The notes: generated from the sequence alone by a model not told the origin. A stretch of 64,000 nucleotides of DNA from Nocardioides jensenii JCM 1364 = NBRC 14755 (GCF_001552535.1 NZ_BCRJ01000008.1:62001-126000); one strand, 5' to 3'. Counted from the first letter of the stretch, positions 15,896 to 25,624 are shown. Translations and numbers: made by a program.

Positions 15896-17395
15896 TCAGT
15901 GCGAGGGCAGTTCGCCGGTGAGTCGGCCGTGCCTCTCAGCGCTGGCCTCGTTGAGGCCGGTGATCTCGACGGTCTTGCCCTTGCGTTCGTACTTGGTGGT
16001 GATGGCGTCGAGTGATGCGACGGTGGAGGCGTCCCAGATGTGGGAGTCGGAGAGGTCGATGACCACGCGGTCGGGGTCCTCGGCGTACTCGAACTGCGTG
16101 TAGAGGTCGTTGCTGGAGGCGAAGAACAGCTCGCCGGTGACCCGGTAGACGGCCTTGGCGCCGTGCTCGTCCTCGACGAGTTCTCGGTTGGTCTCTGTCA
16201 GGTGCGCGACCCGGCGAGCAAACAGGGTCATCGCGACGAGGACTCCGACGCCGACGCCGATGGCGAGGTTGTGGGTCAGGACGGTGACCACGACGGTGGC
16301 GAGCATGACCGTGGTCTCGGACTTGGGCATCCGGCGCAAGGTCTTGGGATGGATGCTGTGCCAGTCGAAGGTGCCGACCGAGACCATGATCATCACGGCG
16401 ACCAGGGCAGCCATCGGGATCAGGGCGACGACGTCTCCGAAGCCGACGACCAGGATGAGCAGGAAGACGCCGGCGAGGAAGGTCGAGAGCCGGGTCCGGG
16501 CTCCAGAGGCCTTCACGTTAATCATGGTCTGGCCGATCATCGCGCAGCCGCCCATGCCGCCGAAGAAGCCGGTGATCACGTTGGCGGCGCCCTGGCCGAG
16601 CGCTTCGCGGGTCTTGTCGGAGTGGGTGTCGGTGATGTCGTCGACGAGCTTGGCGGTCAGCAGGGATTCAAGGATGCCGACCAGTGCCATCGCCAGGGCG
16701 TACGGGGCGATGATCTCCAAGGTGTGGAAGTCGAAGGGGACGTCGGGGAACAACCAGGCCGGAAGGCTGTCGGGGAGTTCGCCCTCGTCGCCGACGTTCG
16801 GCACGTTGACCGCAGCAACGATGGTGAAGGCGGTGAGCGCGACGATGGCCACCAGCGGAGCGGGGATGACCTTGTTGACGCGGGGGAAGCCGACGATGAC
16901 GGCGATGGCGACGGCGATCATCGGGTAGACGGCCCAGGGCACGTCGAGCATGTGGTCGATCTGGGCCTCGAACATGAGGATCGCCAGCGCGTTGACGAAG
17001 CCGACCATGACTGAGCGCGGAATGAACCGCATCAGCTTGGCCACGCCGGCTGCGGCGAGCGCAACCTGGATCAGTCCGCCGAGCAGCACGGTGGCGATCA
17101 GGAAGTCGTAGCCGTAGTCGCGCATCACGGGTGCGATGACCAAGGCGATGGCGCCGGTCGCCGCGGAAATCATCGCCGGACGACCGCCCAGGAAGGAGAT
17201 CGCCACCGCCATCGTGAAGGAAGCGAAGAGACCGACCCTCGGGTCGACCCCGGCGATGATCGAGAACGAGATCGCCTCGGGGATCAGCGCGAGGGCGACG
17301 ACCAGACCGGCCAGCACCTCGGTCCGCAGCAGCTTCGGCGAGCGCAGGGCGGTGCGCACCGTGGGTTCGGGCGTGTGGGTGGTGGTGGCGCTCAA
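15896..17395 (-). CDS. SulP family anion permease with STAS domain
   Basis: This roughly 499-residue protein has about ten to twelve membrane helices (LVVALALIPEAISFSIIAGV is the first, with the SulP signature) followed by a cytoplasmic STAS domain (VVIDLSDSHIWDASTVASLDAI). SulP proteins carry sulfate or bicarbonate; the sequence resembles the bicarbonate (BicA-like) branch, but this is not certain. The start is taken as TTG 17395, with GGAG in front; frames open further upstream lack a ribosome site. It is divergent from a MerR-type regulator gene, with a perfect palindrome in between. Confidence 0.85.
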   Translation of the reverse strand: MSATTTHTPEPTVRTALRSPKLLRTEVLAGLVVALALIPEAISFSIIAGVDPRVGLFASFTMAVAISFLGGRPAMISAATGAIALVIAPVMRDYGYDFLIATVLLGGLIQVALAAAGVAKLMRFIPRSVMVGFVNALAILMFEAQIDHMLDVPWAVYPMIAVAIAVIVGFPRVNKVIPAPLVAIVALTAFTIVAAVNVPNVGDEGELPDSLPAWLFPDVPFDFHTLEIIAPYALAMALVGILESLLTAKLVDDITDTHSDKTREALGQGAANVITGFFGGMGGCAMIGQTMINVKASGARTRLSTFLAGVFLLILVVGFGDVVALIPMAALVAVMIMVSVGTFDWHSIHPKTLRRMPKSETTVMLATVVVTVLTHNLAIGVGVGVLVAMTLFARRVAHLTETNRELVEDEHGAKAVYRVTGELFFASSNDLYTQFEYAEDPDRVVIDLSDSHIWDASTVASLDAITTKYERKGKTVEITGLNEASAERHGRLTGELPSH

Positions 17396-17540
17396 GAGGG
17401 CTCCGTTCGGGGCAGCAACCCTCAGCGCCCGGCACTGCACGAGGACCGGCACGTTCGAGTTGGTGTTGGATCGAGATGGTGCGCACCATGGGTACGCGTG
17501 CCGGCGTCTTCGCCGGCGGAAGTCTGAGCACCACCCTACC

Positions 17541-17555
17541 CTCACGTAACGTGAG
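17541..17555. promoter_or_regulatory. Perfect palindrome, probable MerR-family operator
   Basis: CTCACGTAACGTGAG is a perfect 15-bp inverted repeat. It lies 16 bases before the start of the MerR-type gene and about 145 bases before the SulP start. MerR-family proteins bind such sites between the -35 and -10 boxes. A TGAAAT-like -10 box just after it would give a leaderless transcript for the regulator. Confidence 0.6.
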
Positions 17556-17571
17556 AGTTGAAATCCGATCG

Positions 17572-18006
17572 ATGCGAGAGAGCCCACCCGTGACGAGCGA
17601 GCCGACCCAGGACGCCCCCACCGACGACGGCGTTGTGATGCAGATCGGCGAGGTCGCCGCCCGCACCGAGTTGTCGCTGCGGAGCCTGCGGCACTGGGAG
17701 GAAGTCGGGTTGCTGCGTCCCTCGGGGCGCACGGACGGCGGCTTCCGGCTTTACACCGAGGCTGATGTCGAGAAGATCCTGGTGATCCGGCGGATGAAGC
17801 CGCTGGGGTTCACCCTCGATGAGATGCGTGCGGCGATGCGGGACATCGAGGTGCTCCGAGACGGCGACTCCGTCGGCCCGCATGCAGAGGCACGGGAGCG
17901 GCTTGCCGCACTGCTAACCGACGCTGGGCAGCGTCGCGAGAAACTCGAGCGCCAACTCGCTATGGCCGACGAGTTCATCAGTCAACTGGGCCGCGAGCTC
18001 GCCTGA
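17572..18006 (+). CDS. MerR family regulator
   Basis: This 144-residue regulator has the winged-helix segment MQIGEVAARTELSLRSLRHWEEVGLL, the second helix pair with GGFRLYTEADVEKILVIRRMKPLGFTLDEM, and a C-terminal coiled coil (EKLERQLAMADEFISQLGREL). No Cys-rich effector site is present, so it does not look like a mercury or copper sensor. It is probably autoregulated through the upstream palindrome and may control the divergent SulP gene. A GTG at 17590 is a possible alternative start. Confidence 0.88.
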   Translation: MRESPPVTSEPTQDAPTDDGVVMQIGEVAARTELSLRSLRHWEEVGLLRPSGRTDGGFRLYTEADVEKILVIRRMKPLGFTLDEMRAAMRDIEVLRDGDSVGPHAEARERLAALLTDAGQRREKLERQLAMADEFISQLGRELA

Positions 18007-18073
18007 GCGCACCCTCCGCACGTCCGGGCGGCCCCAAGGTGGACCGCTTCTGGGCTTGCTTTGAATCTCGAAC

Positions 18074-18673
18074 TCACCTGTCTCTTGCGAGCGCGTTGAG
18101 GATCTGCTCTCTCGTTGGCAAGTCCAGCCGACAGCGTGCTTCTCCCGCGACTGATTCCCCAGTCGTGACGTCGAGGCCGTTGATGACGACGGTTGGCGAC
18201 GGGTACGCACCGACGCGTAGCTCCGGGGCGCCGGAATCGCCCGAGTCGTCCTGGCACTCCCGGACCATCTGGACAACGTCGTCGACCAAGGGGCAGTCAG
18301 GGACATGAAGGATCTGGATACGTCCAGTAGGTACCTCGACTTCGGGGACCCGGTCATGGGAGCCGCCGATCAAGTCGTCGAAGTACGGGGCCGATGAGCG
18401 GCCAGTCGTGAATGCCCAGGAGGATGACTTGGGCTCTGACAGTTCGTAGGCTGCGCCGGCCTCGCACCCGCATCCCGACACGATCGCCATCGGACTGTTC
18501 GACGGCGCGGCGATTGGCCACCGGGCGCAGTCGAAGCACAGTGCGACCTCATGGTGTGCGCCGAGCCGCACGAGTGCGGACTCCGTGAAGGTCCCTCCAC
18601 AGCACCAGCATTCGGGCCGCTCTCCGGCCGCGTTGAGATGGTCCGTCGCGCTCACTCCTTGATCATCGCTCAC
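18074..18673 (-). CDS. Zinc-ribbon plus thioredoxin-like protein
   Basis: The product has about 199 residues. Its N-terminal part holds a Cys motif (PECWCCGG and a later CFDCARW) and a GCGCEAGAAYELS segment. The C-terminal part (RIQILHVPDCPLVDDVVQMV ... GAYPSPTVVINGLDV ... CRLDLPTREQIL) resembles the thioredoxin-fold proteins linked to alkylmercury lyase genes. I cannot name a substrate. GTG 18673 is suggested as start because a 47-bp sequence copy at 23408-23454 ends exactly at the same GTG; GTG 18655 is the alternative. No good ribosome site is seen for either. Confidence 0.65.
   Translation of the reverse strand: MSDDQGVSATDHLNAAGERPECWCCGGTFTESALVRLGAHHEVALCFDCARWPIAAPSNSPMAIVSGCGCEAGAAYELSEPKSSSWAFTTGRSSAPYFDDLIGGSHDRVPEVEVPTGRIQILHVPDCPLVDDVVQMVRECQDDSGDSGAPELRVGAYPSPTVVINGLDVTTGESVAGEARCRLDLPTREQILNALARDR
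18627..18673 (-). repeat. 47-bp repeat, copy A (5' end of the thioredoxin-like gene)
   Basis: This stretch is 44 of 47 bases identical to 23408-23454. In copy A it forms the first codons of the thioredoxin-like gene at 18074-18673. Two of the three differences change an amino acid (His to Asn, Leu to Phe). Confidence 0.8.
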
Positions 18674-18827
18674 GGCACCAAGACCGAGTCGATGGAGAGG
18701 GCGATCGTCTGGGCTCTTTGCGCTCGGCGGTAAGCGCGAGGCGCCACTCGGGCAGCGGGGCCCTTGTCGGTCCGGTCGCAGGCACTGCGACCGCCTCCAT
18801 GCCTTCGCTCGAATAGCCTCTGGTGGT

Positions 18828-19184
18828 GTGAGCCGACAGCGATGGCCAGCGTGGGTGTTTCGAGGCGGCGTAGAGCCTGACGAGCGCTTCACCTTCGCCA
18901 ACGAACGCACCTTCCTGGCATGGATTCGCACGTCGCTTGCCTTTCTCGCCGCGGGGGTCGCCGTCGACACCGTGACCCTTTCGATTCCTTCGTCCGCGCA
19001 GCACATCCTGGCCACGTTGATGATCGTCCTTGGCGTGGTCACCGCCGCCACGTCATGGGTGCGGTGGGCGCTTGCGGAGCGGGCCATGCGACACCAGGCG
19101 CCCTTGCCGGCTTCCCCCGTTGGTGCCGTAATCGCGGTTGGCGTCGTCGTGGCCGGCGTCGTGCTGCTGGTGGTCGCTCTGTGA
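18828..19184 (+). CDS. DUF202 (YidH-like) membrane protein
   Basis: This 118-residue protein has three membrane helices. The N-terminal soluble segment ERFTFANERTFLAWIRTSLAFLAAG is the DUF202 signature. It starts with GTG 18828 and its stop overlaps the next DUF202 gene by four bases. The function of the family is unknown. Pairs of DUF202 genes of this sort are common in actinomycetes. Confidence 0.85.
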   Translation: MSRQRWPAWVFRGGVEPDERFTFANERTFLAWIRTSLAFLAAGVAVDTVTLSIPSSAQHILATLMIVLGVVTAATSWVRWALAERAMRHQAPLPASPVGAVIAVGVVVAGVVLLVVAL

Positions 19185-19495
19185 CCTCGCCTCGAGACAC
19201 GGGCCTGGCAGTCGAGCGGACTGCGCTGGCCTGGCAGCGCACCGCGGTCTCTCTGGTTGTTGGAAGCCTTCTGCTGGCACGCATCACCCATGACCGCGTC
19301 GAAGCGGCGAGTTGGGTCAGCCTGGGGATCGCTGGACCGTTGGGGCTCTGGGTGCTCTGGAACAGCTGGACGCGCGGCCGGTGCGCGGCTTCGGCATCCC
19401 CATCGGTGCGCTCCGGCGACGGATGGGAACCTCTCGCCGTTGCGGCTGCGGTCGTCACCCTGGGGCTAGCAGCCGTTGCACAGATGTTGGGCTGA
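19181..19495 (+). CDS. DUF202 membrane protein, second of a pair
   Basis: This 104-residue protein has the DUF202 signature AVERTALAWQRTAVSLVVGSLL followed by membrane helices. Its GTG overlaps the end of the first DUF202 gene (GTGA), so the two are co-translated and may form a hetero-oligomer in the membrane. Confidence 0.83.
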   Translation: MTSPRDTGLAVERTALAWQRTAVSLVVGSLLLARITHDRVEAASWVSLGIAGPLGLWVLWNSWTRGRCAASASPSVRSGDGWEPLAVAAAVVTLGLAAVAQMLG

Positions 19496-19549
19496 CCGAC
19501 TGGCCCCGAGCATCTCGCCCCTGGTGGTCCGCCCCTGTCGAAGAGATAC

Positions 19550-20213
<664 letters not shown>

Positions 20214-20253
20214 CGGGCTGCCTCCTGCGCGGCTGGTGCGGTCGGGAATCACG

Positions 20254-20301
20254 ATACCCCCCGGGGTGTTTGACTTCAAGAATGCATACCCCCTAGGGTA
20301 T
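20254..20301. promoter_or_regulatory. Two CsoR/CstR-type operators at a divergent promoter
   Basis: ATACCCCCCGGGGTGT (20254-20269) and ATACCCCCTAGGGTAT (20286-20301) are G/C-tract palindromes flanked by AT, the form bound by CsoR/CstR tetramers. TTGACT at 20270-20275 and TAGGGT at 20294-20299 give a -35/-10 pair with an 18-base spacer for the + strand MMPL operon, so the second operator covers the -10 box. Confidence 0.7.
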
Positions 20302-20329
20302 CTAACATTCCTCACGAAGAGAGTGATCC

Positions 20330-22495
20330 ATGACTGCCATCGCGTCCCGCCCGTCTCGATCCGACCTCGACCCGGAGATCGGTTTCCATCCCGGCCCCCT
20401 CGGTCGGCTCGGCGTGTGGGTGACCCGTCGGCGCCGTACGACGGCCGCGATCTGGATGTTGCTGATCGTCGGGCTCGGCGCATTTGCGCCACGAGTGGAG
20501 AGCGAGCTCTCCGGTGCCGGATGGCAGGCCGACGGATCGCAGTCAGTCGCCGCCCGCGAGCTGGCCCGTGACCATTTCGGCGGCAACGCGAGTTCGGCCA
20601 TTCAGGTGGTTGTCCGCTCTACCGACGGACCGGTGACCGAAGGAGCTGGCGCCGACGTGCTGGCTCGGGCGACCGCGCTGCTCGACGCAGACCCGCGAAT
20701 CGCCGAGGTGATCCAGCCACGACCAGGGGCAACCCTGAGCCAGGACGGCAAGACTGCGGTGCTGCTGGCCGGCGCAGGGGCTGACACCAACGAGATGGTC
20801 CGGGTCGCCGACGACGTCAAGGGGCCACTCCAGGAGTTGTCCGGCGACGGTGTGAGTGTGAACCCGACGGGTGCGTCGCTGCTGTGGTCGGACTTCAACG
20901 AGGCCAATCTGAGCGCGATGTTGAAGTCGGAGTTGTTCTCGTGGCCGGTGACGCTGGCCATCCTGGTCCTCGCGTTCGGCGCTCTCGTCGCGGCCGGGCT
21001 CCCGCTGCTCCTGACCCTGTCCGGCTTGGTCGCCTCAGCTGGCTCATTGGTGCTGATCAACCAGTTCGTCCCGGTCTCGATCTGGGCGATGAACTTCGCG
21101 ATGATGTTCGCCCTCGCTCTGGGCATTGATTACGCGCTCTTCCTGGTTGTCCGCTATCGCGCCGCCCGGATGGGGTCGCAGGAATCGCCACGCGCCGCGA
21201 TCGCGGAGACCATGGACACCGCCGGCAAGGCCGTGCTCCTCTCCGGCGCCACGGTGCTGATCTCACTCTCCGCGGTGATGCTGGTGCCCTCCCCGTCGTT
21301 CCGGTCGATGGCCGGCGGCATCATGCTCGCGGTCTTGTTCGTCCTCGCCGCGACCCTGACGCTGTTGCCGCTGGTCCTGTTCAAGCTCGACGACCGGATC
21401 AACAAGTTCTCGCTCCCGTGGGTCCGCGCCGGAGAGCACCGCTCCGCCCGGTTCGCCGCCTGGGGAGAACGCCTGTGGAAACGTCCACTGATCTGGGGAC
21501 TGGGTTCGTTGATCGTCCTGGTCGCCTTGGCTGCACCGATCTTCGGGCTGAAGACCGCGATGCCGTCGATCAAGGTGTTGCCCGAAGACGCTTCGGCCAG
21601 GATCGGCTACGACCTGGTCCAGGAAAGCTTCGGTCCCGGCGCCCCCGGCACCCTGCAGATCATCGTCAAGCAGGCTCAGGTCAAGGAGGCCGCCGCTGTA
21701 GTGGCCGGCGATCCCGGGATTGCCGGCGCCATGCCCGCTGCACCGGCCTCTGATGGCTCTGGTCTGTCGCTCATCCAGGCCATCCCCACGGTCGACCCGT
21801 CCGATCCGGCCCTGGCTGCGACTGTCGACCGACTGCGTGCCGAACTGCCGTCAACAACTCTGGTCGGCGGCGCGGCGGTGGAGAACCTCGACCTGAAGAC
21901 CCAGCTCGATGACTCGACCCCCCTGGTAGTCGGCGTGATCCTCGCCCTGGGGTTCCTGCTGCTGCTCGTCGCACTCCAGGCGCCGCTCATCGCCTTGCTG
22001 GGCACCCTGGTGAGCCTGCTCTCGACCGCCGCGGCCTTCGGGGTGGCCCGGCTGATCTTCCAGGAAGGCTGGGGCGCCGGGTTCTTCGGGTTCGAGTCCC
22101 AAGGATTCCTCGACGCCTGGGCGCCGGTGTTCTTCTTCGCCATGATCTTCGCCATCGCGATGGACTACACGGTCTTCCTGCTCGCCTCGGCCAAGGAGCA
22201 CTACGAACGCAGCGGTGACCCACATGAGGCCATGGTCGGCGCGGTCGCCCATTCCGGCCGGGTGATCTTCGCCGCCGGAGCGGTCATGGTCGCGGTCTTC
22301 TTCACCTTCGCCCTCTCAGGCCCCCTTCCACCCAAGGAGATGGGCATCATCCTCGGCGTCGCCGTACTCCTCGACGCCTTCCTCGTCCGGCTGATCCTGC
22401 TGCCGGTCCTGCTCCGCATCACCGGACGCGCAGCCTGGTGGGCCCCTCAATGGCTGACCCGGATCCTCCCGAACATCCGCTTCGCCCACGGCTGA
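20330..22495 (+). CDS. MMPL family transporter
   Basis: This 721-residue RND-type transporter has two repeats of membrane helices, each with a large extracytoplasmic loop. The proton-relay Asp-Tyr pairs appear in ALGIDYALFLVVRYR and AIAMDYTVFLLASAKE. MMPL proteins export lipids or other hydrophobic compounds using the proton gradient. It is the first gene of an operon with a carboxymuconolactone-decarboxylase-like protein, a Cys-rich peptide and a DUF2892 protein. The CstR-type operators suggest it is made under persulfide or metal stress, which is unusual for MMPL. Confidence 0.9.
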   Translation: MTAIASRPSRSDLDPEIGFHPGPLGRLGVWVTRRRRTTAAIWMLLIVGLGAFAPRVESELSGAGWQADGSQSVAARELARDHFGGNASSAIQVVVRSTDGPVTEGAGADVLARATALLDADPRIAEVIQPRPGATLSQDGKTAVLLAGAGADTNEMVRVADDVKGPLQELSGDGVSVNPTGASLLWSDFNEANLSAMLKSELFSWPVTLAILVLAFGALVAAGLPLLLTLSGLVASAGSLVLINQFVPVSIWAMNFAMMFALALGIDYALFLVVRYRAARMGSQESPRAAIAETMDTAGKAVLLSGATVLISLSAVMLVPSPSFRSMAGGIMLAVLFVLAATLTLLPLVLFKLDDRINKFSLPWVRAGEHRSARFAAWGERLWKRPLIWGLGSLIVLVALAAPIFGLKTAMPSIKVLPEDASARIGYDLVQESFGPGAPGTLQIIVKQAQVKEAAAVVAGDPGIAGAMPAAPASDGSGLSLIQAIPTVDPSDPALAATVDRLRAELPSTTLVGGAAVENLDLKTQLDDSTPLVVGVILALGFLLLLVALQAPLIALLGTLVSLLSTAAAFGVARLIFQEGWGAGFFGFESQGFLDAWAPVFFFAMIFAIAMDYTVFLLASAKEHYERSGDPHEAMVGAVAHSGRVIFAAGAVMVAVFFTFALSGPLPPKEMGIILGVAVLLDAFLVRLILLPVLLRITGRAAWWAPQWLTRILPNIRFAHG

Positions 22496-22539
22496 ACATC
22501 GCCGCTCCCCGCACCACTGGTCCGACGAAAGGAACAAGC

Positions 22540-22926
22540 GTGAGCACCACTACCACCCACGCCCAGCACGGCAAGGACGTTCTGTCCGAGTTGGCGCCGC
22601 TGCACCGCGAGCTCCGTCACGCGATCCCCGAGGTCTACAAGGGCTTCGGTGAACTCCACAAGGCGGCCTTCACCGCCGGTGAACTCGATGTGAAGACCAA
22701 AGAGTTGATCGCTCTGGCGATCGGGGTCGTCGAAGGCTGCGACGGATGCATCGCCTCGCACGCCCAGGCTGCAGCGCGCGCCGGAGCCAGCCGCCAGGAA
22801 GCCGCCGAGGCCATCGGCGTCACCTTCTTGATGAAAGGCGGCCCTGCCACCATCTACGGCCCCCGCGCCTACGACGCCTTCTGCGGTTTCGAAGACGACA
22901 CCGAGTCCGGCTCCACGCCGGCCTGA
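22540..22926 (+). CDS. AhpD/carboxymuconolactone-decarboxylase-like protein
   Basis: This 128-residue protein has the helical AhpD fold with EGCDGCIASHAQAA, i.e. a CxxC followed by His, as in peroxide-reducing AhpD proteins. GAAAGGAAC precedes GTG 22540. It may serve as a thiol reductant or disulfide reductase. It is 45 bases after the MMPL gene, in the same operon. Confidence 0.87.
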   Translation: MSTTTTHAQHGKDVLSELAPLHRELRHAIPEVYKGFGELHKAAFTAGELDVKTKELIALAIGVVEGCDGCIASHAQAAARAGASRQEAAEAIGVTFLMKGGPATIYGPRAYDAFCGFEDDTESGSTPA

Positions 22927-22939
22927 AAGGAAACCCACC

Positions 22940-23122
22940 ATGTGCAGAGCAGTCCGATGCCGCACCTGCGCCAAGACCACCTGGTCCGGTTGCGGCGCCC
23001 ACATCGCCCAGGTCAAAGCCCGCGTCCCCGCCGACCAATGGTGCGAAGGCCATCCCACCGACACCACCGCTCCCACGTCCTGGATCCGCCGGATCCTCGG
23101 CCAGAACGGCGGAAACCGATGA
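22940..23122 (+). CDS. Small Cys-rich protein
   Basis: This 60-residue protein has five Cys, arranged C-x4-C-x2-C-x7-C near the N-terminus (MCRAVRCRTCAKTTWSGCG) and one more in QWCEGH. Such small proteins often bind zinc or a copper cluster. GAAAGGAAACC precedes the ATG. The next gene overlaps it by ATGA. I do not recognise a named family. Confidence 0.7.
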   Translation: MCRAVRCRTCAKTTWSGCGAHIAQVKARVPADQWCEGHPTDTTAPTSWIRRILGQNGGNR

Positions 23123-23364
23123 ACGTCGACCGGGCCGTGCTCGCACTCGCCGGCACAATCATCCTGATCAGCGTCGCGCTGGCCAGCCTGGTATCGACCT
23201 GGTGGTTGCTTCTGACCACCTTCGTCGGCCTCAACCTCCTGCAGTCCAGCGTTACCGGCTTGTGCCCGGCCGTGCGGATCTTCACCAAACTCGGCCTCGC
23301 GTCCGGCTGCGCCTTCAACCCCAGCTCGCCGGCCGACGCGGACAACGCAACGCGTTCGGCGTAG
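23119..23364 (+). CDS. DUF2892 family membrane protein
   Basis: This 81-residue protein has two membrane helices around TWWLLLTTFVGLNLLQSSVTGLCPA, the DUF2892 core that is also found fused to rhodanese in YgaP. The Cys pair in GLCPA and GCAFN may carry sulfur. The ATG overlaps the stop of the Cys-rich gene. With the CstR-like repressor and DUF302 this supports a sulfur (persulfide) stress operon. Confidence 0.82.
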   Translation: MNVDRAVLALAGTIILISVALASLVSTWWLLLTTFVGLNLLQSSVTGLCPAVRIFTKLGLASGCAFNPSSPADADNATRSA

Positions 23365-23385
23365 TCCCCTGTGCCTTCCTCTTCC

Positions 23386-23454
23386 TCACGTTTCAACGTG
23401 GGCACGAGCCGCGTTGAAATTGTCCGTCGCACTCACTCCTTGATCATCGCTCAC
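23386..23454 (-). pseudogene. 5' remnant of a second thioredoxin-like gene
   Basis: The frame from GTG 23454 encodes VSDDQGVSATDNFNAA and then RAHVET before a stop. The first 16 residues match the start of the protein at 18074-18673 except for two changes. After that the similarity ends, so this is a copied 5' end without its gene body. Most of it lies inside the 47-bp repeat. Confidence 0.45.
23408..23454 (-). repeat. 47-bp repeat, copy B
   Basis: This copy of the sequence at 18627-18673 lies between convergent operons. It differs at three positions. The adjacent CACGTTTCAACGTG at 23387-23400 is a perfect inverted repeat and may be the stem of a terminator. Confidence 0.8.
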
Positions 23455-23500
23455 TGCTCAAGAAGGCATCGACCAGTCGGCAGGCCATGGGGCATTCGAC

Positions 23501-23839
23501 CTAGGCAGTCGCGCGGGGCGCGTACATGATGACCGCAACTCCGGCGAGGCACACCAGCGCTCCAACGATGTCGTAGCGGTCGGGGCGGAAGCCATCGAAC
23601 GCCATCCCCCAAGCCAAAGAGCCGGCCACGAACACTCCCCCATAGGCGGCGAGGATGCGGCCGAAGTTGGGGTCGGACTGCAGGGTCGCGACGAACCCGT
23701 AGAGCCCGAGGGCAATGATGCCCGCGCCGATCCAGGCGATGCCGCGGTGCTCGCGGACACCTTGCCAGACCAGCCAGGCTCCGCCGATCTCGGCCACGGC
23801 CGCCAGCACGAACAAGCCGACGCTTCGCAGGATTTCCAT
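23501..23839 (-). CDS. YnfA/UPF0060 family membrane protein
   Basis: This 112-residue protein has four membrane helices and the UPF0060 pattern: [20 protein letters not shown] at the first loop and [20 protein letters not shown] in the middle. The fold belongs to the small multidrug/drug-metabolite transporter clan. It is about 10 bases downstream of the CcdA gene on the same strand and may be the last gene of the mer-like operon. Confidence 0.87.
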   Translation of the reverse strand: MEILRSVGLFVLAAVAEIGGAWLVWQGVREHRGIAWIGAGIIALGLYGFVATLQSDPNFGRILAAYGGVFVAGSLAWGMAFDGFRPDRYDIVGALVCLAGVAVIMYAPRATA

Positions 23840-23849
23840 GGTGGGCAGC

Positions 23850-24743
23850 CTATTCAGGAGTGCGCGACGAGGTCGCGGTGGTGGCTCGGGACGTGCGTCG
23901 CGTTGACCACACTCGTGCAGCGATCGCGACCAGGACGAGCGCGACCAGTGCCGTGGCGAAGACCGTCGGCCCCAGGTGGTCGACCCATCGGGCGAGTCGG
24001 TTCTGGACCTCGGAGGCAGCGGTGATGACGGGGTCGTCAGCCGTGTCCCCGGCGTAGATCCGCAGTTCGTACCAGCCATACCAGGCGACGTACACGCCGA
24101 CGAGGACCAGCAGAGCGCCCGAAAGGCGGGTGAGGTAGGGCGCGACCCGGCGCAGTGCCCCCACGGCTGTCTGGTTCATCAGGGCTGCGCCGATCGCGAG
24201 GACGCCAACGACCAGGCCCATCCCGACGGCGTACGCCGTGTAAGCAGCAACCCCGGTCGCGGTGTTTCCGGCGCGGAACGTGGTCGCAGTCACGACCAGG
24301 AACGGCCCGATGGTGCAACCGAGGGACGCGATGGCGTAGGAGATTCCGTAGAGGACCATCGCGAACGGGTTCGCCACCGGATCCTTGGACAGCCGGAGGA
24401 ACGGCACGTGCACCGTGACGGTCCGCCCGGCCAGCAACATCAGACCGAGCACCAGGAGCACCACGCCGATGGCAACGGTCACGACCGGCAGCCAACGCTG
24501 CACGCTCGACGCCACCGGGGTGAGCACCAGCCCGAAGACGCCGAACACGGCGACGAACCCGAGGGTCATCGAGCCGGTCGCAGTCAGCGCACGGCCGACC
24601 GATGCCGCGGCCGTGGGCCGCGCCTCCTGGTCGGCGCCGACCACGAAGAGTGAGAGGTACGCCGGGAGCATCGCGAATCCACAGGGGTTGACCGCGGCCA
24701 GGGTGCCGGCCGCGAGGGCGAAGGCGAGGGTCTCGTCGAGCAC
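23850..24743 (-). CDS. CcdA-type thiol-disulfide membrane transporter
   Basis: This 297-residue membrane protein has six or so helices with the CcdA/DsbD Cys motifs [21 protein letters not shown] and [13 protein letters not shown], which pass electrons from cytoplasmic thioredoxin across the membrane. It starts with GTG 24743, six bases after the thioredoxin-like lipoprotein gene, its likely electron acceptor outside the cell. Confidence 0.9.
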   Translation of the reverse strand: MLDETLAFALAAGTLAAVNPCGFAMLPAYLSLFVVGADQEARPTAAASVGRALTATGSMTLGFVAVFGVFGLVLTPVASSVQRWLPVVTVAIGVVLLVLGLMLLAGRTVTVHVPFLRLSKDPVANPFAMVLYGISYAIASLGCTIGPFLVVTATTFRAGNTATGVAAYTAYAVGMGLVVGVLAIGAALMNQTAVGALRRVAPYLTRLSGALLVLVGVYVAWYGWYELRIYAGDTADDPVITAASEVQNRLARWVDHLGPTVFATALVALVLVAIAARVWSTRRTSRATTATSSRTPE

Positions 24744-24749
24744 GTGCGG

Positions 24750-25337
24750 TCAGTTGCCGCTCAGCGAGTTGACCCGTTCGGCGAGCCCTTCCTCACCGAG
24801 CTCGCCGCGGTAGACCTCGATCTTGCCGGTGTCGTCGACGAAGGCGTATGCCGGCTGCTGAACCACGCCGAAGCGTTGCCACAGGGATCCGTCGAGGTCG
24901 GCCAGGTGGGTGAACGCGTCCACGTCGTAGTCGTCGACGAAGTCACGCATGTCGCCGGCCTCCCCGAGTCCGGCGACGCCGACGAACACCACGTCGGGGT
25001 TGTCGGCCCGCGCCTTGGCGACATGGGGGGCTTCGCGGCGGCATTCGGTGCACCAGGGCGCCCAGAACCACAGGACGGCGTCCTTGCCCGCCAGTGTGGT
25101 GCCGTCGAAGGGCTCTCCGTCGACTGCCTCGGCCGTGAACCGGAGTTCCTCGACCACCGTGGGCTCGGCTGCCTTCGTCGTCGCATCGCCCTGGGGACTG
25201 GGGTCCGTAGGGTCCGGGACTGACTGGCTTTGGGTCGGACTGGCACGGACGTCAGTGCTCGGGGCGTCGTTGCCGCACGCGGCCAGTCCCAGCACCAGCG
25301 ACGCCAGAAGTGCGGCAACCGCGGCCCTGCTCCTCAT
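24750..25337 (-). CDS. Thioredoxin-like lipoprotein
   Basis: This 195-residue protein has a lipobox (LVLGLAAC) and a TlpA/ResA-like thioredoxin domain with the active site WCTEC in FWAPWCTECRREAPHV. The cis-Pro loop is QQPAYAF. It would act outside the membrane, re-reduced by the CcdA protein encoded next. The ATG at 25337 overlaps the stop of the previous gene (ATGA). Confidence 0.9.
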   Translation of the reverse strand: MRSRAAVAALLASLVLGLAACGNDAPSTDVRASPTQSQSVPDPTDPSPQGDATTKAAEPTVVEELRFTAEAVDGEPFDGTTLAGKDAVLWFWAPWCTECRREAPHVAKARADNPDVVFVGVAGLGEAGDMRDFVDDYDVDAFTHLADLDGSLWQRFGVVQQPAYAFVDDTGKIEVYRGELGEEGLAERVNSLSGN

Positions 25338-25624
25338 GCTCGGGGTCCGGTCTGGCTCGCGGAGATCTCGATGTCGACCGGCCCGCCCTCGTCCGCACAC
25401 CGAGGAGCCTGGCGACGCTGGCGGCGCTGGCTCCAGACCGCGAGGAGCGCTCCGGCCGCTACGACGAGTCCGAACACGATTCCGGCGAAGACGAAGGTCG
25501 CGACGGTCGCGGCCGCACCCGCCACTCCTATGCCCAGCAGCGTCAGCAATGGTGCGGCGCAGCACACGGCGCAGGCCGCGGCTCCCGCGCCGTACAGGTG
25601 GCGGTCCTTGAGGGAGAGGTTCAC
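25334..25624 (-). CDS. MerT/MerC-like small membrane protein
   Basis: This 96-residue protein has two or three membrane helices with AAACAVCCAAPLLTLLGIG, a vicinal Cys pair followed by Ala-Pro, as in mercuric transport proteins. It likely binds Hg(II) or another thiophilic ion in the membrane. The GTG at 25624 overlaps the stop of the MerR gene. No MerP or MerA gene lies nearby. Confidence 0.7.
   Translation of the reverse strand: MNLSLKDRHLYGAGAAACAVCCAAPLLTLLGIGVAGAAATVATFVFAGIVFGLVVAAGALLAVWSQRRQRRQAPRCADEGGPVDIEISASQTGPRA

Noticed and set aside
16040..17014. + strand open frame of 324 codons rich in Gly, Asp and Val
   Set aside because: It is antisense to the SulP gene; composition and lack of domains show it is not coding.
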